A stretch of DNA of 64,000 nucleotides from positions 167,499 through 231,498 of the forward strand of contig NZ_JADNRL010000024.1 in the NCBI RefSeq assembly GCF_015595025.1, given 5' to 3'. Within the stretch, counting starts at the first letter, position 1. Every line of letters begins with the position of its first letter. Under the pieces are notes generated by a model. The model searched no databases, was not told the DNA's origin, and saw only the letters and a program-made list of their open reading frames with translations. The stretch is from Halomonas sp. KAO. GTDB taxonomy: Bacteria > Pseudomonadota > Gammaproteobacteria > Pseudomonadales > Halomonadaceae. Shown one piece after another: positions 9,305 to 17,538 of the stretch. The translations under genes were made by a program, and so were the position numbers.

Positions 9305-11755
9305 ATGACTCACTGGACGCTCAGCGACGATCCGCATGCGGAACGTGAAGCCCACAAGTATGACAAGCCAGCCCCCAGCCGCGAGTATCTGCTCGCCCGC
9401 CTGGAGGAGGCCGGCAAGCCGCTTACTCACGAGAAGATGAGCCAGCTGCTCGGCCTCGAGGATGAGGAGCTGCAGGAGGCGGTGCGCCGCCGGCTGGCGG
9501 CCATGGAGCGCGATGGCCAGGTGCTGCGCAACCGGGCGCGAGCCTACGCGCTGATCGACAAGCTCGACCTGATCAAGGGCAAGGTGCTGGGTCACCGCGA
9601 CGGCTTCGGTTTCGTGCTGCGTGACGACGGCAAGAAGCCCGACCTGATGCTGCCGCCGCGGCAGATGCGCCGAGTCTTCCATGGCGATCAGGTGCTGGTG
9701 CGCATCAGCGGCCGCGATCGGCGCGGTCGCGACGAGGCCACCATCGCCGAGGTGCTGGCCCGCAATACCCAGTCCATCGTCGGTGTCTACCGCGAGAACA
9801 CCCCCGAGTTCGGCGTGTTGATCCCCGAGAATCCGCGTATCACCCAGGAGGTGATCATCCCGCACAGCGCCTGCGGTGGGGCGAAGGATGGTCAGGTGGT
9901 GTCGGCGCATATCGTCAAGCAGCCCGAGACGCGGGTGCAGCCGGTCGGTGAGGTGGTCGAGGTGCTGGGTGAGCGCATGGATCCCGGCATGGAGATCGAT
10001 ATCGCCATTCGCAGCTACGAGATTCCCGCCGAATTTCCGCCGGAGGTCCACGACCAGATCGCCAGCATGTCCGCCGAGGTTGCCGAGGAGGACAAGCAGA
10101 GCCGTATCGATCTGCGTGACGTGCCGCTGGTGACCATCGATGACGAGACCGCCAAGGACTTCGATGACGCCGTCTGCGCCTGGAAGACCAAGTCCGGCAG
10201 CTGGAAGCTGCTGGTGGCCATCGCCGACGTCTCCCACTATGTGCGCCCAGGCAGTGCCCTGGACCAGGAGGCGATCCGCCGCGGCAACTCGGTCTACTTC
10301 CCGGGGCAGGTCGTGCCGATGCTGCCGGAGCTGCTCTCCAACGGTCTCTGTTCGCTCAATCCCGCGGTCGACCGCCTCGCCCTGGTCTGCGAGATGAATA
10401 TCTCCCAGAGTGGCGCCATCAGTCGTTACCGCTTCTACGAGGCGGTGTTCCAGTCCCATGCGCGCCTGACCTACAACAAGGTGGCGGCGATCCTCGATGA
10501 TGAGGGGCAGGAGGGTGAGGCCCTGCGCGAGGAGTACCGCGAGCTGGTGCCGTCGCTGAAGAACCTGCATGCCCTCTACCGGCTGCTGCGCGAGGCGCGG
10601 GTGGAGCGAGGGGCCATCGACTTCGAGACCACCGAGACGGCCATCGTCTTCAATGACGAGCGCAAGATCGAGAAGATCGTGCCGCGCTCGCGCAACGATG
10701 CCCACAAGATCATCGAGGAGTGCATGCTGGCGGCCAATGTGGCCACGGCGCGCTTCCTCGACAAGCATGATCTGCCGGCCCTCTATCGTATCCACGAGCA
10801 GCCCTCGCCGGAGCGTCTCGACAAGCTGCGCCTGTTTCTCAGCGAGCTTGGCCTGACCCTGGGCGGCGGCGATGACCCGAGCCCGCAGGACTACCGCGAC
10901 CTGGCCGAGGCCATCAAGGGGCGCCCCGACGCCGATGTCATCCAGACGGTGATGCTGCGCTCCATGAGCCGGGCGATCTACTCACCCCAGAACGATGGGC
11001 ACTTCGGCCTGGCCTATCCGGCCTATGCTCACTTCACCTCGCCGATCCGTCGCTACCCGGACCTGATCGTGCACCGTGCCATTCGCTCGGTGATCCGCGG
11101 GCCGCGCCAGACCAACACCGTGCTGCGGGCCGAGGGGGCCCCGGTGGAACCGCCCAGCAAGTGGGCGCCCTATACCTTCGAGCAGATGCTCGAGCTCGGC
11201 GAGCACTGCTCGATGACCGAGCGTCGCGCCGATGACGCCACACGCGACGTCGAGGACTGGCTCAAGTGCGAGTTCATGTCCGACAAGCTCGGCGAGATCT
11301 TCGATGGCACCATCGCGTCGGTGACCCAGTTCGGCATCTTCGTGCGGCTCGATGAGGTCTATGTCGAGGGGCTGGTGCATGTCACCTCGCTGCCTTCGGA
11401 CTACTACCGCTACGAGCCTGAGAAGCACCGTCTCAAGGGTGAGCGCAGTGGCATGAGCTACCGTCTCGGCGACGGTGTCACCGTGCAGGTGGCTCGCGTC
11501 GACCTGGATGATCGCAAGATCGATTTCGCCCTGGCCGATGAGCAGCCGCGTCCCAAGCGGGCGCCGCGCCGTCGCCGTGCGGTAGACGATGCCCCCGCCA
11601 AGGGTCGCGCCAGCGCCGGCGGCAAGCCACCGAAGGCCGAGGCCTCGCCTGGCGAGACCACCGGCAAGGGTGGCGAATCCGCCAGAAGCGACAGGTCCGA
11701 CAAGGGCGATGGCCGCAAGCGCAGCGGCAACCGTCGGCGCCGTTCGCGGCGCTGA
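9305..11755 (+). CDS. rnr: Ribonuclease R
   Basis: The 816-aa protein has an N-terminal winged-helix-like region, cold-shock RNA-binding domains, an RNB catalytic domain with the Mg-binding aspartate motif DDETAKDFDDAV (about residue 279 on), a C-terminal S1 domain (FDGTIASVTQFGIFVRLDE) and a long basic, low-complexity tail rich in Lys, Arg and Ser. This is the standard RNase R layout (E. coli 813 aa). It degrades structured RNA 3'-to-5', including rRNA and tmRNA-tagged messages. The start is supported by AAGGA upstream. rlmB follows at 54 bp, the usual rnr-rlmB pair, with a UUCG hairpin between. Confidence 0.97.
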   Translation: MTHWTLSDDPHAEREAHKYDKPAPSREYLLARLEEAGKPLTHEKMSQLLGLEDEELQEAVRRRLAAMERDGQVLRNRARAYALIDKLDLIKGKVLGHRDGFGFVLRDDGKKPDLMLPPRQMRRVFHGDQVLVRISGRDRRGRDEATIAEVLARNTQSIVGVYRENTPEFGVLIPENPRITQEVIIPHSACGGAKDGQVVSAHIVKQPETRVQPVGEVVEVLGERMDPGMEIDIAIRSYEIPAEFPPEVHDQIASMSAEVAEEDKQSRIDLRDVPLVTIDDETAKDFDDAVCAWKTKSGSWKLLVAIADVSHYVRPGSALDQEAIRRGNSVYFPGQVVPMLPELLSNGLCSLNPAVDRLALVCEMNISQSGAISRYRFYEAVFQSHARLTYNKVAAILDDEGQEGEALREEYRELVPSLKNLHALYRLLREARVERGAIDFETTETAIVFNDERKIEKIVPRSRNDAHKIIEECMLAANVATARFLDKHDLPALYRIHEQPSPERLDKLRLFLSELGLTLGGGDDPSPQDYRDLAEAIKGRPDADVIQTVMLRSMSRAIYSPQNDGHFGLAYPAYAHFTSPIRRYPDLIVHRAIRSVIRGPRQTNTVLRAEGAPVEPPSKWAPYTFEQMLELGEHCSMTERRADDATRDVEDWLKCEFMSDKLGEIFDGTIASVTQFGIFVRLDEVYVEGLVHVTSLPSDYYRYEPEKHRLKGERSGMSYRLGDGVTVQVARVDLDDRKIDFALADEQPRPKRAPRRRRAVDDAPAKGRASAGGKPPKAEASPGETTGKGGESARSDRSDKGDGRKRSGNRRRRSRR

Positions 11756-11762
11756 ATCCCGT

Positions 11763-11782
11763 GGCGGACCTTCGGGTCCGCC
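11763..11782 (+). terminator. UUCG-capped hairpin between rnr and rlmB
   Basis: An 8-bp perfect stem (GGCGGACC/GGTCCGCC) closed by the very stable TTCG tetraloop starts 8 bases after the rnr stop. No T-run follows, so it may be an RNA-stability or processing element rather than a terminator. Confidence 0.45.
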
Positions 11783-11808
11783 GTGTGACCCGCAATGAAG
11801 CGAGAGAC

Positions 11809-12633
11809 ATGAAGCAGAAGCGATCCCAGCGGCCCGCCGCTGGCAAGCCGGCGACGCCCGGTGGCCTGGAGGCGGTATTCGGCGTGCATGCCGTGCGTGC
11901 GCTGATCGAGCGTGGTGAAATACCCCGCGAGCTATGGGTGCAGCAGGGCGGCGCGGAGGCGCGTCTCGCCGAGCTGGTAGAGACCGCTCGGCGTGGCGGT
12001 GCCCGCATCCAGTCACGTCCGCGTGACGAGCTGGACCGCCTGGCCCAGGGGGCCGCCCACCAGGGCATCGTGGCCTTCACCACGCCGCTGGCGTTCGAGG
12101 CCGAGAATGCGCTGTGGTTCCGTCTGGAGGCGTGGCCCCATGCGACGCCCCCGCTGCTGCTGGTGCTCGATGGCATCACCGACGTGCACAACTTCGGCGC
12201 CTGCCTGCGCAGCGCCGATGCCGCCGGGGTGCATGGGGTGATCGTGCCCAAGGACAAGGCCGCACCGCTCAATGCCACGGTGCGCAAGGTAGCCTGTGGG
12301 GCCGCCGAGAGCGTGCCGGTCTACCAGGTCACCAATCTCGCCCGCGCCCTGGCCAGGCTCAAGTCGCTGGGCGTCTGGGTGACCGGTACCGCCGGTGAGG
12401 CGGAGTCGCTGGTATTCGAGGTCGACCTGACCGGGGCCACGGCACTGGTCATGGGGGCCGAGGGCAAGGGCATGCGCCGCCTGACGCGCGAGGCCTGCGA
12501 TCAGCTGGTCAAGCTGCCCATGGCCGGTACGGTATCCAGTCTCAATGTCTCGGTTGCCACCGGGATCAGCCTCTTCGAGGTGGTCCGTCAGCGCCGCCAG
12601 GCTTCGCCTGGAGCCGTAAGCCTTAAGCCATAA
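11809..12633 (+). CDS. rlmB: 23S rRNA (guanosine(2251)-2'-O)-methyltransferase RlmB
   Basis: A SpoU-family SPOUT methyltransferase of 274 aa. It has the N-terminal RNA-binding substrate domain (GGLEAVFGVHAVRALIE onward) and the three SPOUT motifs: DGITDVHNFGACLRSADA, MGAEGKGMRRL and LPMAGTVSSLNVSVATGI, which build the trefoil knot that binds S-adenosylmethionine. It methylates the ribose of G2251 in the 23S rRNA P-loop. A GTG at 11761 extends the frame by 16 codons, but it overlaps the UUCG hairpin, so the ATG at 11809 is chosen. It is cotranscribed or closely coupled with rnr. Confidence 0.93.
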   Translation: MKQKRSQRPAAGKPATPGGLEAVFGVHAVRALIERGEIPRELWVQQGGAEARLAELVETARRGGARIQSRPRDELDRLAQGAAHQGIVAFTTPLAFEAENALWFRLEAWPHATPPLLLVLDGITDVHNFGACLRSADAAGVHGVIVPKDKAAPLNATVRKVACGAAESVPVYQVTNLARALARLKSLGVWVTGTAGEAESLVFEVDLTGATALVMGAEGKGMRRLTREACDQLVKLPMAGTVSSLNVSVATGISLFEVVRQRRQASPGAVSLKP

Positions 12634-12688
12634 GTGCTAAGCCCCGGGTGCCGACTCGAGTGCCGGAAGCGACAAGCCGATTCCCCGC

Positions 12689-12717
12689 TTGCGCGCGAGG
12701 CGCGTACTCTTTAGAAT
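12689..12717 (+). promoter_or_regulatory. Sigma-70 promoter of the rpsF operon
   Basis: TTGCGC (12689-12694), 17 bp, TAGAAT (12712-12717). This would give an rpsF leader of about 100 nt. Confidence 0.7.
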
Positions 12718-12723
12718 GCTTGC

Positions 12724-12759
12724 GCCCGTTCGTCCATCGAGCGGGCATTCGTGTTTTTT
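12724..12759 (+). terminator. Terminator-like hairpin with T6 at the start of the rpsF leader
   Basis: GCCCGTTCG and CGAGCGGGC (12724-12746) form a 9-bp stem with one G-T pair, followed after a few bases by six T residues (12754-12759). It may end rlmB transcription or act in the ribosomal-protein leader. The predicted rpsF transcription start overlaps its first bases. Confidence 0.5.
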
Positions 12760-12826
12760 CTATCACCTCCTTGCTTCCCCGGAGCCAAGACCTCCCGAGG
12801 AAGCTGCCAAACCGCAAGGAGATCCC

Positions 12827-13210
12827 ATGCGTCATTATGAAATCGTGTTCATGGTCCATCCGGACCAGAGCGAGCAGGTTCCGGCCATGGTCGAGCGCTA
12901 CACCGGCCTCGTTACCGAGAACGGCGGCACCGTGCATCGCCTGGAGGATTGGGGCCGTCGTCACCTGGCCTACCCGATCAACAAGATCCACAAGGCTCAC
13001 TACGTGCTGATGAACGTCGAGTGCAGCGGCGAGACCCTCGACGAGATCGAGAACATCTTCCGCTTCAACGATGCCATCATCCGTAGCCTGGTGGTGCGCT
13101 GCAACGAAGCCATCACCGAGGCCTCGCCGATGATGAAGCCGGTGGAAGAGAAGCGCGCACGTCGCGACGAGAAGCCTCGCGACGAGAAGCCTCGCGCCGA
13201 GTCCGCCTGA
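12827..13210 (+). CDS. rpsF: 30S ribosomal protein S6
   Basis: The 127-aa protein has the S6 ferredoxin-like fold ([19 protein letters not shown], then [21 protein letters not shown]) and a charged C-terminal tail with repeated [12 protein letters not shown]-like units. The start is fixed by AAGGAG six bases upstream of 12827; the upstream in-frame extension to 12689 overlaps the promoter. S6 binds 16S rRNA as a pair with S18, encoded immediately downstream, and sits on the 30S platform. In many bacteria the S6:S18 complex represses this operon through an rpsF leader motif; such an element may lie between 12724 and 12826. Confidence 0.97.
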   Translation: MRHYEIVFMVHPDQSEQVPAMVERYTGLVTENGGTVHRLEDWGRRHLAYPINKIHKAHYVLMNVECSGETLDEIENIFRFNDAIIRSLVVRCNEAITEASPMMKPVEEKRARRDEKPRDEKPRAESA

Positions 13211-13243
13211 TACCCCCCATCGCACGTCTGAAGGAGTCTTTAC

Positions 13244-13471
13244 ATGGCACGCTTTTTCCGTCGCCGCAAGTTCTGCCGTTTCACCGCCGAGGGCGTGAAG
13301 CAGATCGACTACAAGGATCTGGACACCCTCAAGGCCTACATCACCGAGACCGGCAAGATCGTTCCCAGCCGCATCACCGGTACCAAGGCCCGCTACCAGC
13401 GTCAGCTGGCGACCGCCGTCAAGCGCTCGCGCTACCTGGCACTGCTGCCCTACTCCGATAGCCACCAGTAA
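13244..13471 (+). CDS. rpsR: 30S ribosomal protein S18
   Basis: The 75-aa sequence is a typical proteobacterial S18 ([38 protein letters not shown]). It binds S6 and 16S rRNA in the platform of the small subunit. It follows rpsF by 33 bp, with AAGGAG as ribosome-binding site. Confidence 0.98.
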   Translation: MARFFRRRKFCRFTAEGVKQIDYKDLDTLKAYITETGKIVPSRITGTKARYQRQLATAVKRSRYLALLPYSDSHQ

Positions 13472-13483
13472 GCCAGCGGCAAG

Positions 13484-14335
13484 ATGCTGACGATCGCCCG
13501 CTGGGTGATGCGCGGCACGCCCCACGCCATCGGCGGGGCCGTCGTGGCCACCCTGATTCCCTGGCTGTTCTGGCTGGGGGCCGCCATCGCGGCCCTGGTC
13601 ACCCTGCGTCGAGGCCTCTCCCCGGCGCTACCGGTGATCGTGGCTGCCGCCGTGCCTTCGGGCTGGTGGTGGGTGCAGGGGGATGTCATCCCCCTGGCCA
13701 GCGTGCTGCTGGTGACCCTGATGGCGGTGGTGCTGCGCTCTCGCCTGCGCTGGAGCGAGGCGCTGATCGCCGGTGCCCTGGCTGGCGCGGTGATGATCCA
13801 GCTGGGGATCTTCCTGCCGCCCGGTGGCACCGGGGAGCTGCTCGACCAGCTGCGTCAGGCCTCTCCCGAGGTGGGACGCCTGCTCAACGAGCTGGGCAGT
13901 CAGGGGCTCGATACCGAGCAGCTGGCGGGATTGCTGATCGGTGGCGTCACCGGGCTTATCGTGCTGATCGCCGCCGTGGGCTGCCTGGCCCTGGCGCGTA
14001 GCTGGCAGGCGGGGCTCTACAACCCCGGTGGATTCCGCGAGGAGTTCCACGCCCTGCGCCTGAGGCCCGCCGAACTGGCTATGCTGGTGGCGCTCGGCGT
14101 GATCGGTGCCGTGCTGGGGCTGCCCGGCCTGGGCATGCTGCTGTGGGTACCGCTGCTGGTCGCCGGCATCGCCCTGGTGCATGGATTTATCGGATTTAAA
14201 GGGATGAACGGGCTGTGGCTGGTCGTCTTCTACCTGCTGCTGATCACTACATGGCCCATGATTCTGATCGTGCTGCTGCTGGCCGCTATCGACGTCTTCG
14301 CGGACATTCGCGGGCGCCTGGCCAGCCGTAACTGA
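13484..14335 (+). CDS. Integral membrane protein of unknown function between rpsR and rplI
   Basis: The 283-aa product is very hydrophobic, with about seven or eight predicted transmembrane segments (for example around residues 17-40, 49-60, 70-82, 92-112, 145-170, 198-235 and 245-272), a short polar loop near 115-145 and no catalytic motif that I recognise. Membrane proteins at this position in the S6-S18-L9 operon are seen in Pseudomonas and relatives; membership in the DUF2232/YybS-like group is possible but not proven from sequence alone. It starts 12 bases after rpsR and ends 15 bases before rplI, so it is translated from the ribosomal-protein mRNA. Confidence 0.8.
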   Translation: MLTIARWVMRGTPHAIGGAVVATLIPWLFWLGAAIAALVTLRRGLSPALPVIVAAAVPSGWWWVQGDVIPLASVLLVTLMAVVLRSRLRWSEALIAGALAGAVMIQLGIFLPPGGTGELLDQLRQASPEVGRLLNELGSQGLDTEQLAGLLIGGVTGLIVLIAAVGCLALARSWQAGLYNPGGFREEFHALRLRPAELAMLVALGVIGAVLGLPGLGMLLWVPLLVAGIALVHGFIGFKGMNGLWLVVFYLLLITTWPMILIVLLLAAIDVFADIRGRLASRN

Positions 14336-14350
14336 CAAGAGGTTTACGAG

Positions 14351-14797
14351 ATGGAAGTCATTCTGCTCGACAACATTGGCAAGCTGGGCGGCCTGGGTGA
14401 CCAGGTGACCGTCAAGCCCGGCTACGGCCGCAACTACCTGGTGCCCTACGGTCTCGCCGTGCCGGCCACCAAGGACAACATCGAGGCCTTCGAGGCCCAG
14501 CGTGCCGAGCTCGAGGCCCAGGCCACCGAGCGCAAGGCCGAGGCCGAAGAGCGCGCCGCTCAGCTCAACGAGATCGAACTCTCCCTGGTCGCCAAGTCCG
14601 GCGATGAAGGCAAGCTGTTCGGCTCCATCGGCCCCCGCGACCTGGCCGACGCCATCGCGTCTGCCGGCATCGATGTGGCCAAGAGCGAAGTGCGCATGCC
14701 GGAAGGTCCGATCCGTGCCGTCGGCGAGTACGACATTCAGCTGCGCCTGCATGCCGAAGTCGAAGCCACCGTGCGTGTGGTGGTAGTGGCCGAGTAA
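14351..14797 (+). CDS. rplI: 50S ribosomal protein L9
   Basis: The 148-aa protein has the L9 signature ([24 protein letters not shown]) in its N-terminal rRNA-binding domain, a long central helix rich in Glu, Lys and Ala (about 50-75), and a C-terminal domain with [16 protein letters not shown]9 binds 23S rRNA near the L1 stalk. It is the last ribosomal gene of the operon; AAGAGG lies upstream of the start. An exceptionally stable hairpin follows the stop. Confidence 0.98.
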   Translation: MEVILLDNIGKLGGLGDQVTVKPGYGRNYLVPYGLAVPATKDNIEAFEAQRAELEAQATERKAEAEERAAQLNEIELSLVAKSGDEGKLFGSIGPRDLADAIASAGIDVAKSEVRMPEGPIRAVGEYDIQLRLHAEVEATVRVVVVAE

Positions 14798-14814
14798 GTT
14801 CAGACGGCCGCCAC

Positions 14815-14854
14815 CGACGAGGGGCGCGAGGAGAGATCCTCGCGCCCCTCGTCG
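14815..14854 (+). terminator. 18-bp perfect hairpin after rplI
   Basis: CGACGAGGGGCGCGAGGA and its exact complement are separated by a GAGA (GNRA-type) tetraloop. There is no T-run, only CGTTGGGG downstream, so termination may be partial or the stem may protect the mRNA 3' end. Confidence 0.65.
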
Positions 14855-14895
14855 CGTTGGGGGGAAGAGTCATGGGGCGCGCTGCCTGTCTGGGG

Positions 14896-14901
14896 TAGAA
14901 T
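14896..14901 (+). promoter_or_regulatory. -10 element (TAGAAT) upstream of dnaB
   Basis: A good -10 hexamer without a clear -35. It implies a start near 14908, which makes the ATG at 14914 nearly leaderless and favours the dnaB start at 14935. Confidence 0.45.
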
Positions 14902-14934
14902 GGCGTCCCCGCAATGCCCAGGGTGAAGACCGCC

Positions 14935-16323
14935 ATGTCAGAGATGCTCGAGCACGACCAGGAAACCGCCGCCCTCAAGGTGCCGCCCCACTCGCTGGAG
15001 GCGGAGCAGTCGGTGCTGGGCGGGCTGATGCTCGATAACCAGGCCTGGGACAATGTCGCCGACCGCCTGGTGGCCGACGACTTCTACCGTTACGAACATC
15101 GTCTGATCTTCAATGTCATGGCCGAGCTGGCCGAGTCGGCGCGGCCGCTGGACGTGGTGACGCTCTCCGAGGCGCTAGAGGGGCGCGACCAGCTCGATAC
15201 CGTGGGCGGCCTGGCGACGCTGGCGGAGCTGGCCCGCAACACGCCATCGGCCAGCAATATCCGCGCCTATGCCGATATCGTTCGCGAGCGGGCCACCCTG
15301 CGCAAGTTGATCCGTGCCGCCAGCCAGATCGCCGATGGCGCCTTCAGCCCTCAGGGGAGACCGGCGAATGAGCTGGTCGACGAGGCCGAGCGCCTGGTCT
15401 TCCAGATCAGCGAGGAGCGGCCCAAGTCGGGTGGCCCCATCGGCATGAGCGAGCTGCTCGCCAAGGCGGTGGACCGCATCGACGAGCTGTTCAACATGCA
15501 GGGCGAGATGACCGGACTCTCCACCGGCTTTCGTGACCTCGACGAGATGACCTCGGGCCTGCAGCCCTCGGACCTGGTGATCATTGCCGGGCGCCCCTCC
15601 ATGGGCAAGACGACCTTCGCCATGAATCTGGTGGAGCATGCGGTCATCTCCAGCGAGAAGCCGGTGATGGTGTTCTCCATGGAGATGCCCGCCGATGCCC
15701 TGATGCTGCGCATGCTCTCCTCGCTGGGGCGCATCGACCAGACTCGGGTGCGGACGGGCCAGCTGGAGGACGAGGACTGGCCGCGCCTGACCTCGGCGGT
15801 CAACCTGCTCAAGGACAAGCAGCTGTTCATCGATGATACCGCGGCGCTGTCACCCAACGAGATGCGTTCGCGTATTCGGCGTGTGGTCCGGGAGCATGGC
15901 AATGTCGGGCTGGTGATGATCGACTACCTGCAGCTGATGCAGATCCCCGGCTTCTCCGAGAACCGCACCGGCGAGATCTCCGAGATCTCCCGCTCGCTCA
16001 AGGGGCTGGCCAAGGAGTTCGGCTGTCCGGTGGTGGCCCTCTCCCAGCTCAACCGCTCCCTCGAGCAGCGACCCAACAAGCGCCCGGTGATGTCGGACCT
16101 TCGCGAGAGTGGCGCCATCGAGCAGGATGCCGACGTGATCGCCTTCGTCTATCGCGACGAGGTCTATAATCCTGACAACCCCGACAATCAGGGTCTCGCC
16201 GAGTTGATCATCGGCAAGCAGCGTAACGGTCCCATCGGCACGGTACATATGGCATTTATCGGCCGCTACACCCGCTTCGAAGACCTGGCGCCGGACAGCT
16301 ATGGCGATGGCTTCGGCGAGTAG
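14935..16323 (+). CDS. dnaB: Replicative DNA helicase DnaB
   Basis: The 462-aa protein has the N-terminal primase-interacting domain (PHSLEAEQSVLGGLMLDN) and the RecA-like helicase domain with Walker A GRPSMGKTT, the DnaB motif MIDYLQLM and the C-terminal ESGAIEQDADVIAFVYRDE segment. No intein is present, as the catalytic motifs are uninterrupted. It forms the hexameric ring that unwinds DNA at the replication fork and recruits primase. An alternative ATG lies at 14914, seven codons upstream. It follows rplI, the order seen in many proteobacteria. Confidence 0.97.
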   Translation: MSEMLEHDQETAALKVPPHSLEAEQSVLGGLMLDNQAWDNVADRLVADDFYRYEHRLIFNVMAELAESARPLDVVTLSEALEGRDQLDTVGGLATLAELARNTPSASNIRAYADIVRERATLRKLIRAASQIADGAFSPQGRPANELVDEAERLVFQISEERPKSGGPIGMSELLAKAVDRIDELFNMQGEMTGLSTGFRDLDEMTSGLQPSDLVIIAGRPSMGKTTFAMNLVEHAVISSEKPVMVFSMEMPADALMLRMLSSLGRIDQTRVRTGQLEDEDWPRLTSAVNLLKDKQLFIDDTAALSPNEMRSRIRRVVREHGNVGLVMIDYLQLMQIPGFSENRTGEISEISRSLKGLAKEFGCPVVALSQLNRSLEQRPNKRPVMSDLRESGAIEQDADVIAFVYRDEVYNPDNPDNQGLAELIIGKQRNGPIGTVHMAFIGRYTRFEDLAPDSYGDGFGE

Positions 16324-16338
16324 GCCTCGCCTCTCGAC

Positions 16339-16366
16339 TTGAGCCGGGACGAGGGGCCCGTATAAT
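16339..16366 (+). promoter_or_regulatory. Strong sigma-70 promoter for the 97-aa protein gene
   Basis: TTGAGC (16339-16344), 16 bp, consensus TATAAT (16361-16366), 35 bp before the start codon. Confidence 0.75.
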
Positions 16367-16401
16367 GCCCACCCTTTCAGTTAGCATAGCCAGGAGGCAG
16401 C

Positions 16402-16695
16402 ATGGCAGGCGGATTTCGGCGCGGTAATCGACAGCGTGCACCCAAGCTGGAGGCGCGCGGCGAGCTTCAGTCCGTGGAGCGCGAAGGCCCGTTCAAGGAG
16501 TGGCTGGGCATGCCCGACCTCTACCGCTACCAGCTGGTAGTGGAGGGCGAGACCTACAGCTACCAGACCGAGGATGCCGAGCTTCCGGTGGTCGTCGGTG
16601 ATAGAGTGGTATTTCGCTACAAGGAGACCAAGGCCGGCAAGTGGGTCGACCGAAACTCCCTGGGCAAGGCGATTGATCCCTCAGATTATCAATAG
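16402..16695 (+). CDS. Small basic protein of unknown function
   Basis: A 97-aa ORF with a very good ribosome-binding site (AGGAGGC about 7 bases before the ATG) and its own consensus promoter, so it is very likely real and well expressed. The N-terminal 20 residues are Arg/Lys-rich (GGFRRGNRQRAPK). The rest is predicted beta-rich (RYQLVVEGETYSYQ, VVVGDRVVFRYKE), compatible with a small OB- or SH3-like barrel, so nucleic-acid binding is possible. I do not recognise a named family. It is monocistronic, between dnaB and another small gene. Confidence 0.75.
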   Translation: MAGGFRRGNRQRAPKLEARGELQSVEREGPFKEWLGMPDLYRYQLVVEGETYSYQTEDAELPVVVGDRVVFRYKETKAGKWVDRNSLGKAIDPSDYQ

Positions 16696-16813
16696 CTTGC
16701 GGAACTCGCCAGGGATGCCGGTGTCATATCTTTGACATGCGGTCGTCACCCCGGTGTCATCCGTGGGTGTCAGGCTGCCAGGAACTTCAACGATAAAATA
16801 CCTGGAGGGATCC

Positions 16814-17116
16814 ATGGAATTTCACGAGTTAAAGGCCTTCGCGGCCCATCACGACAACTACGAGATTCGCGTCATCGGCCATGCCGGCAGCCGCTTCTAC
16901 CAAGTGGAGCTGGAGGATATCGAGGGGCAGCGTCATATGCTGACCCGTAAGGGCAAGCCGGTGCTCTTCCGCTCGCTGGAAGATGTCTACGTGGAGCTCA
17001 AGCGTGCCGGTATCCACCGCGCCCACCTGGTGCAGCAGGTGCCCCACGATGAGGTGATCGGTCGCGAGACTCACTATCAGGAGCCGCTGACCTCACGCAT
17101 GCCGCTGGTGTTCTGA
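16814..17116 (+). CDS. Small conserved protein, possibly DUF6482 family
   Basis: The 100-aa product begins at 16814 (MEFHELKAFAAHHDNYEIRV), with TGGAGGG 6-8 bases upstream; the frame opens earlier at 16754 but that part lacks coding character. It has alternating strands (NYEIRVIGHAG, FYQVELEDIEGQRHML), a helix (SLEDVYVELKRAG) and a conserved-looking C-terminal tail. It resembles the short DUF6482-type proteins of Pseudomonas and Halomonas, but that link is from memory of the pattern and not verified. No function is known. It converges on the DCC-family gene, leaving 26 bp between stops. Confidence 0.75.
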   Translation: MEFHELKAFAAHHDNYEIRVIGHAGSRFYQVELEDIEGQRHMLTRKGKPVLFRSLEDVYVELKRAGIHRAHLVQQVPHDEVIGRETHYQEPLTSRMPLVF

Positions 17117-17142
17117 GCCGCCCTCGCAAGCAGGGCCACGCG

Positions 17143-17538
17143 TCACTCCTTCTCCCGCCGTTCCAGCCAGCGCCCCAGATGCAGGCGGCGGCGGGCAAAC
17201 CAGTGGTACCCCGCATCCGTCAGCCTGCCGATCCCTGGCAGGGTGCTTATCCAGACCCGCCGTCGATAGCCCAGCACCGCGTAGAGGGCACGGCTGGCGT
17301 CCATTCCCACGAACCAGCGACCGTTAGCGTCGCGCAGGTGCAGTCGGCCCATCATCGCGGCAACACTGCGGCCGAGCGGCGCGGCATCGAAATTCGCGGC
17401 CTGGATATCCACCAGCCTGACGCGCTCGCGGCGCGGGTGACGCGCCAGCCAGGCGACCTCCCGCTGGCACAGCGGGCAGTGGCCATCATGGAAGAGGGTC
17501 ACCGGGGCGCGGGCAGCGAGGGTGGCGTGTCGGGTCAT
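17143..17538 (-). CDS. DCC-family thiol-disulfide oxidoreductase-like protein (DUF393)
   Basis: The 131-aa protein carries the DCC-family signature near its N-terminus, DGHCPLC at residues 18-24, in a thioredoxin-like fold, followed by the conserved ALYAVLGYRR region. CxxC proteins of this family are predicted thiol-disulfide oxidoreductases; substrates are unknown. The ATG overlaps the stop codon of the photolyase gene (ATGA, 17535-17538), so the two are translationally coupled and share the photolyase promoter. Linkage of DUF393 genes with photolyases suggests a role in light or oxidative stress, which is inference. Confidence 0.85.
   Translation of the reverse strand: MTRHATLAARAPVTLFHDGHCPLCQREVAWLARHPRRERVRLVDIQAANFDAAPLGRSVAAMMGRLHLRDANGRWFVGMDASRALYAVLGYRRRVWISTLPGIGRLTDAGYHWFARRRLHLGRWLERREKE

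Noticed and set aside
9197-10795. 532-codon open frame opposite rnr
   Set aside because: It is antisense to conserved RNase R domains and lacks a ribosome-binding site or motifs.
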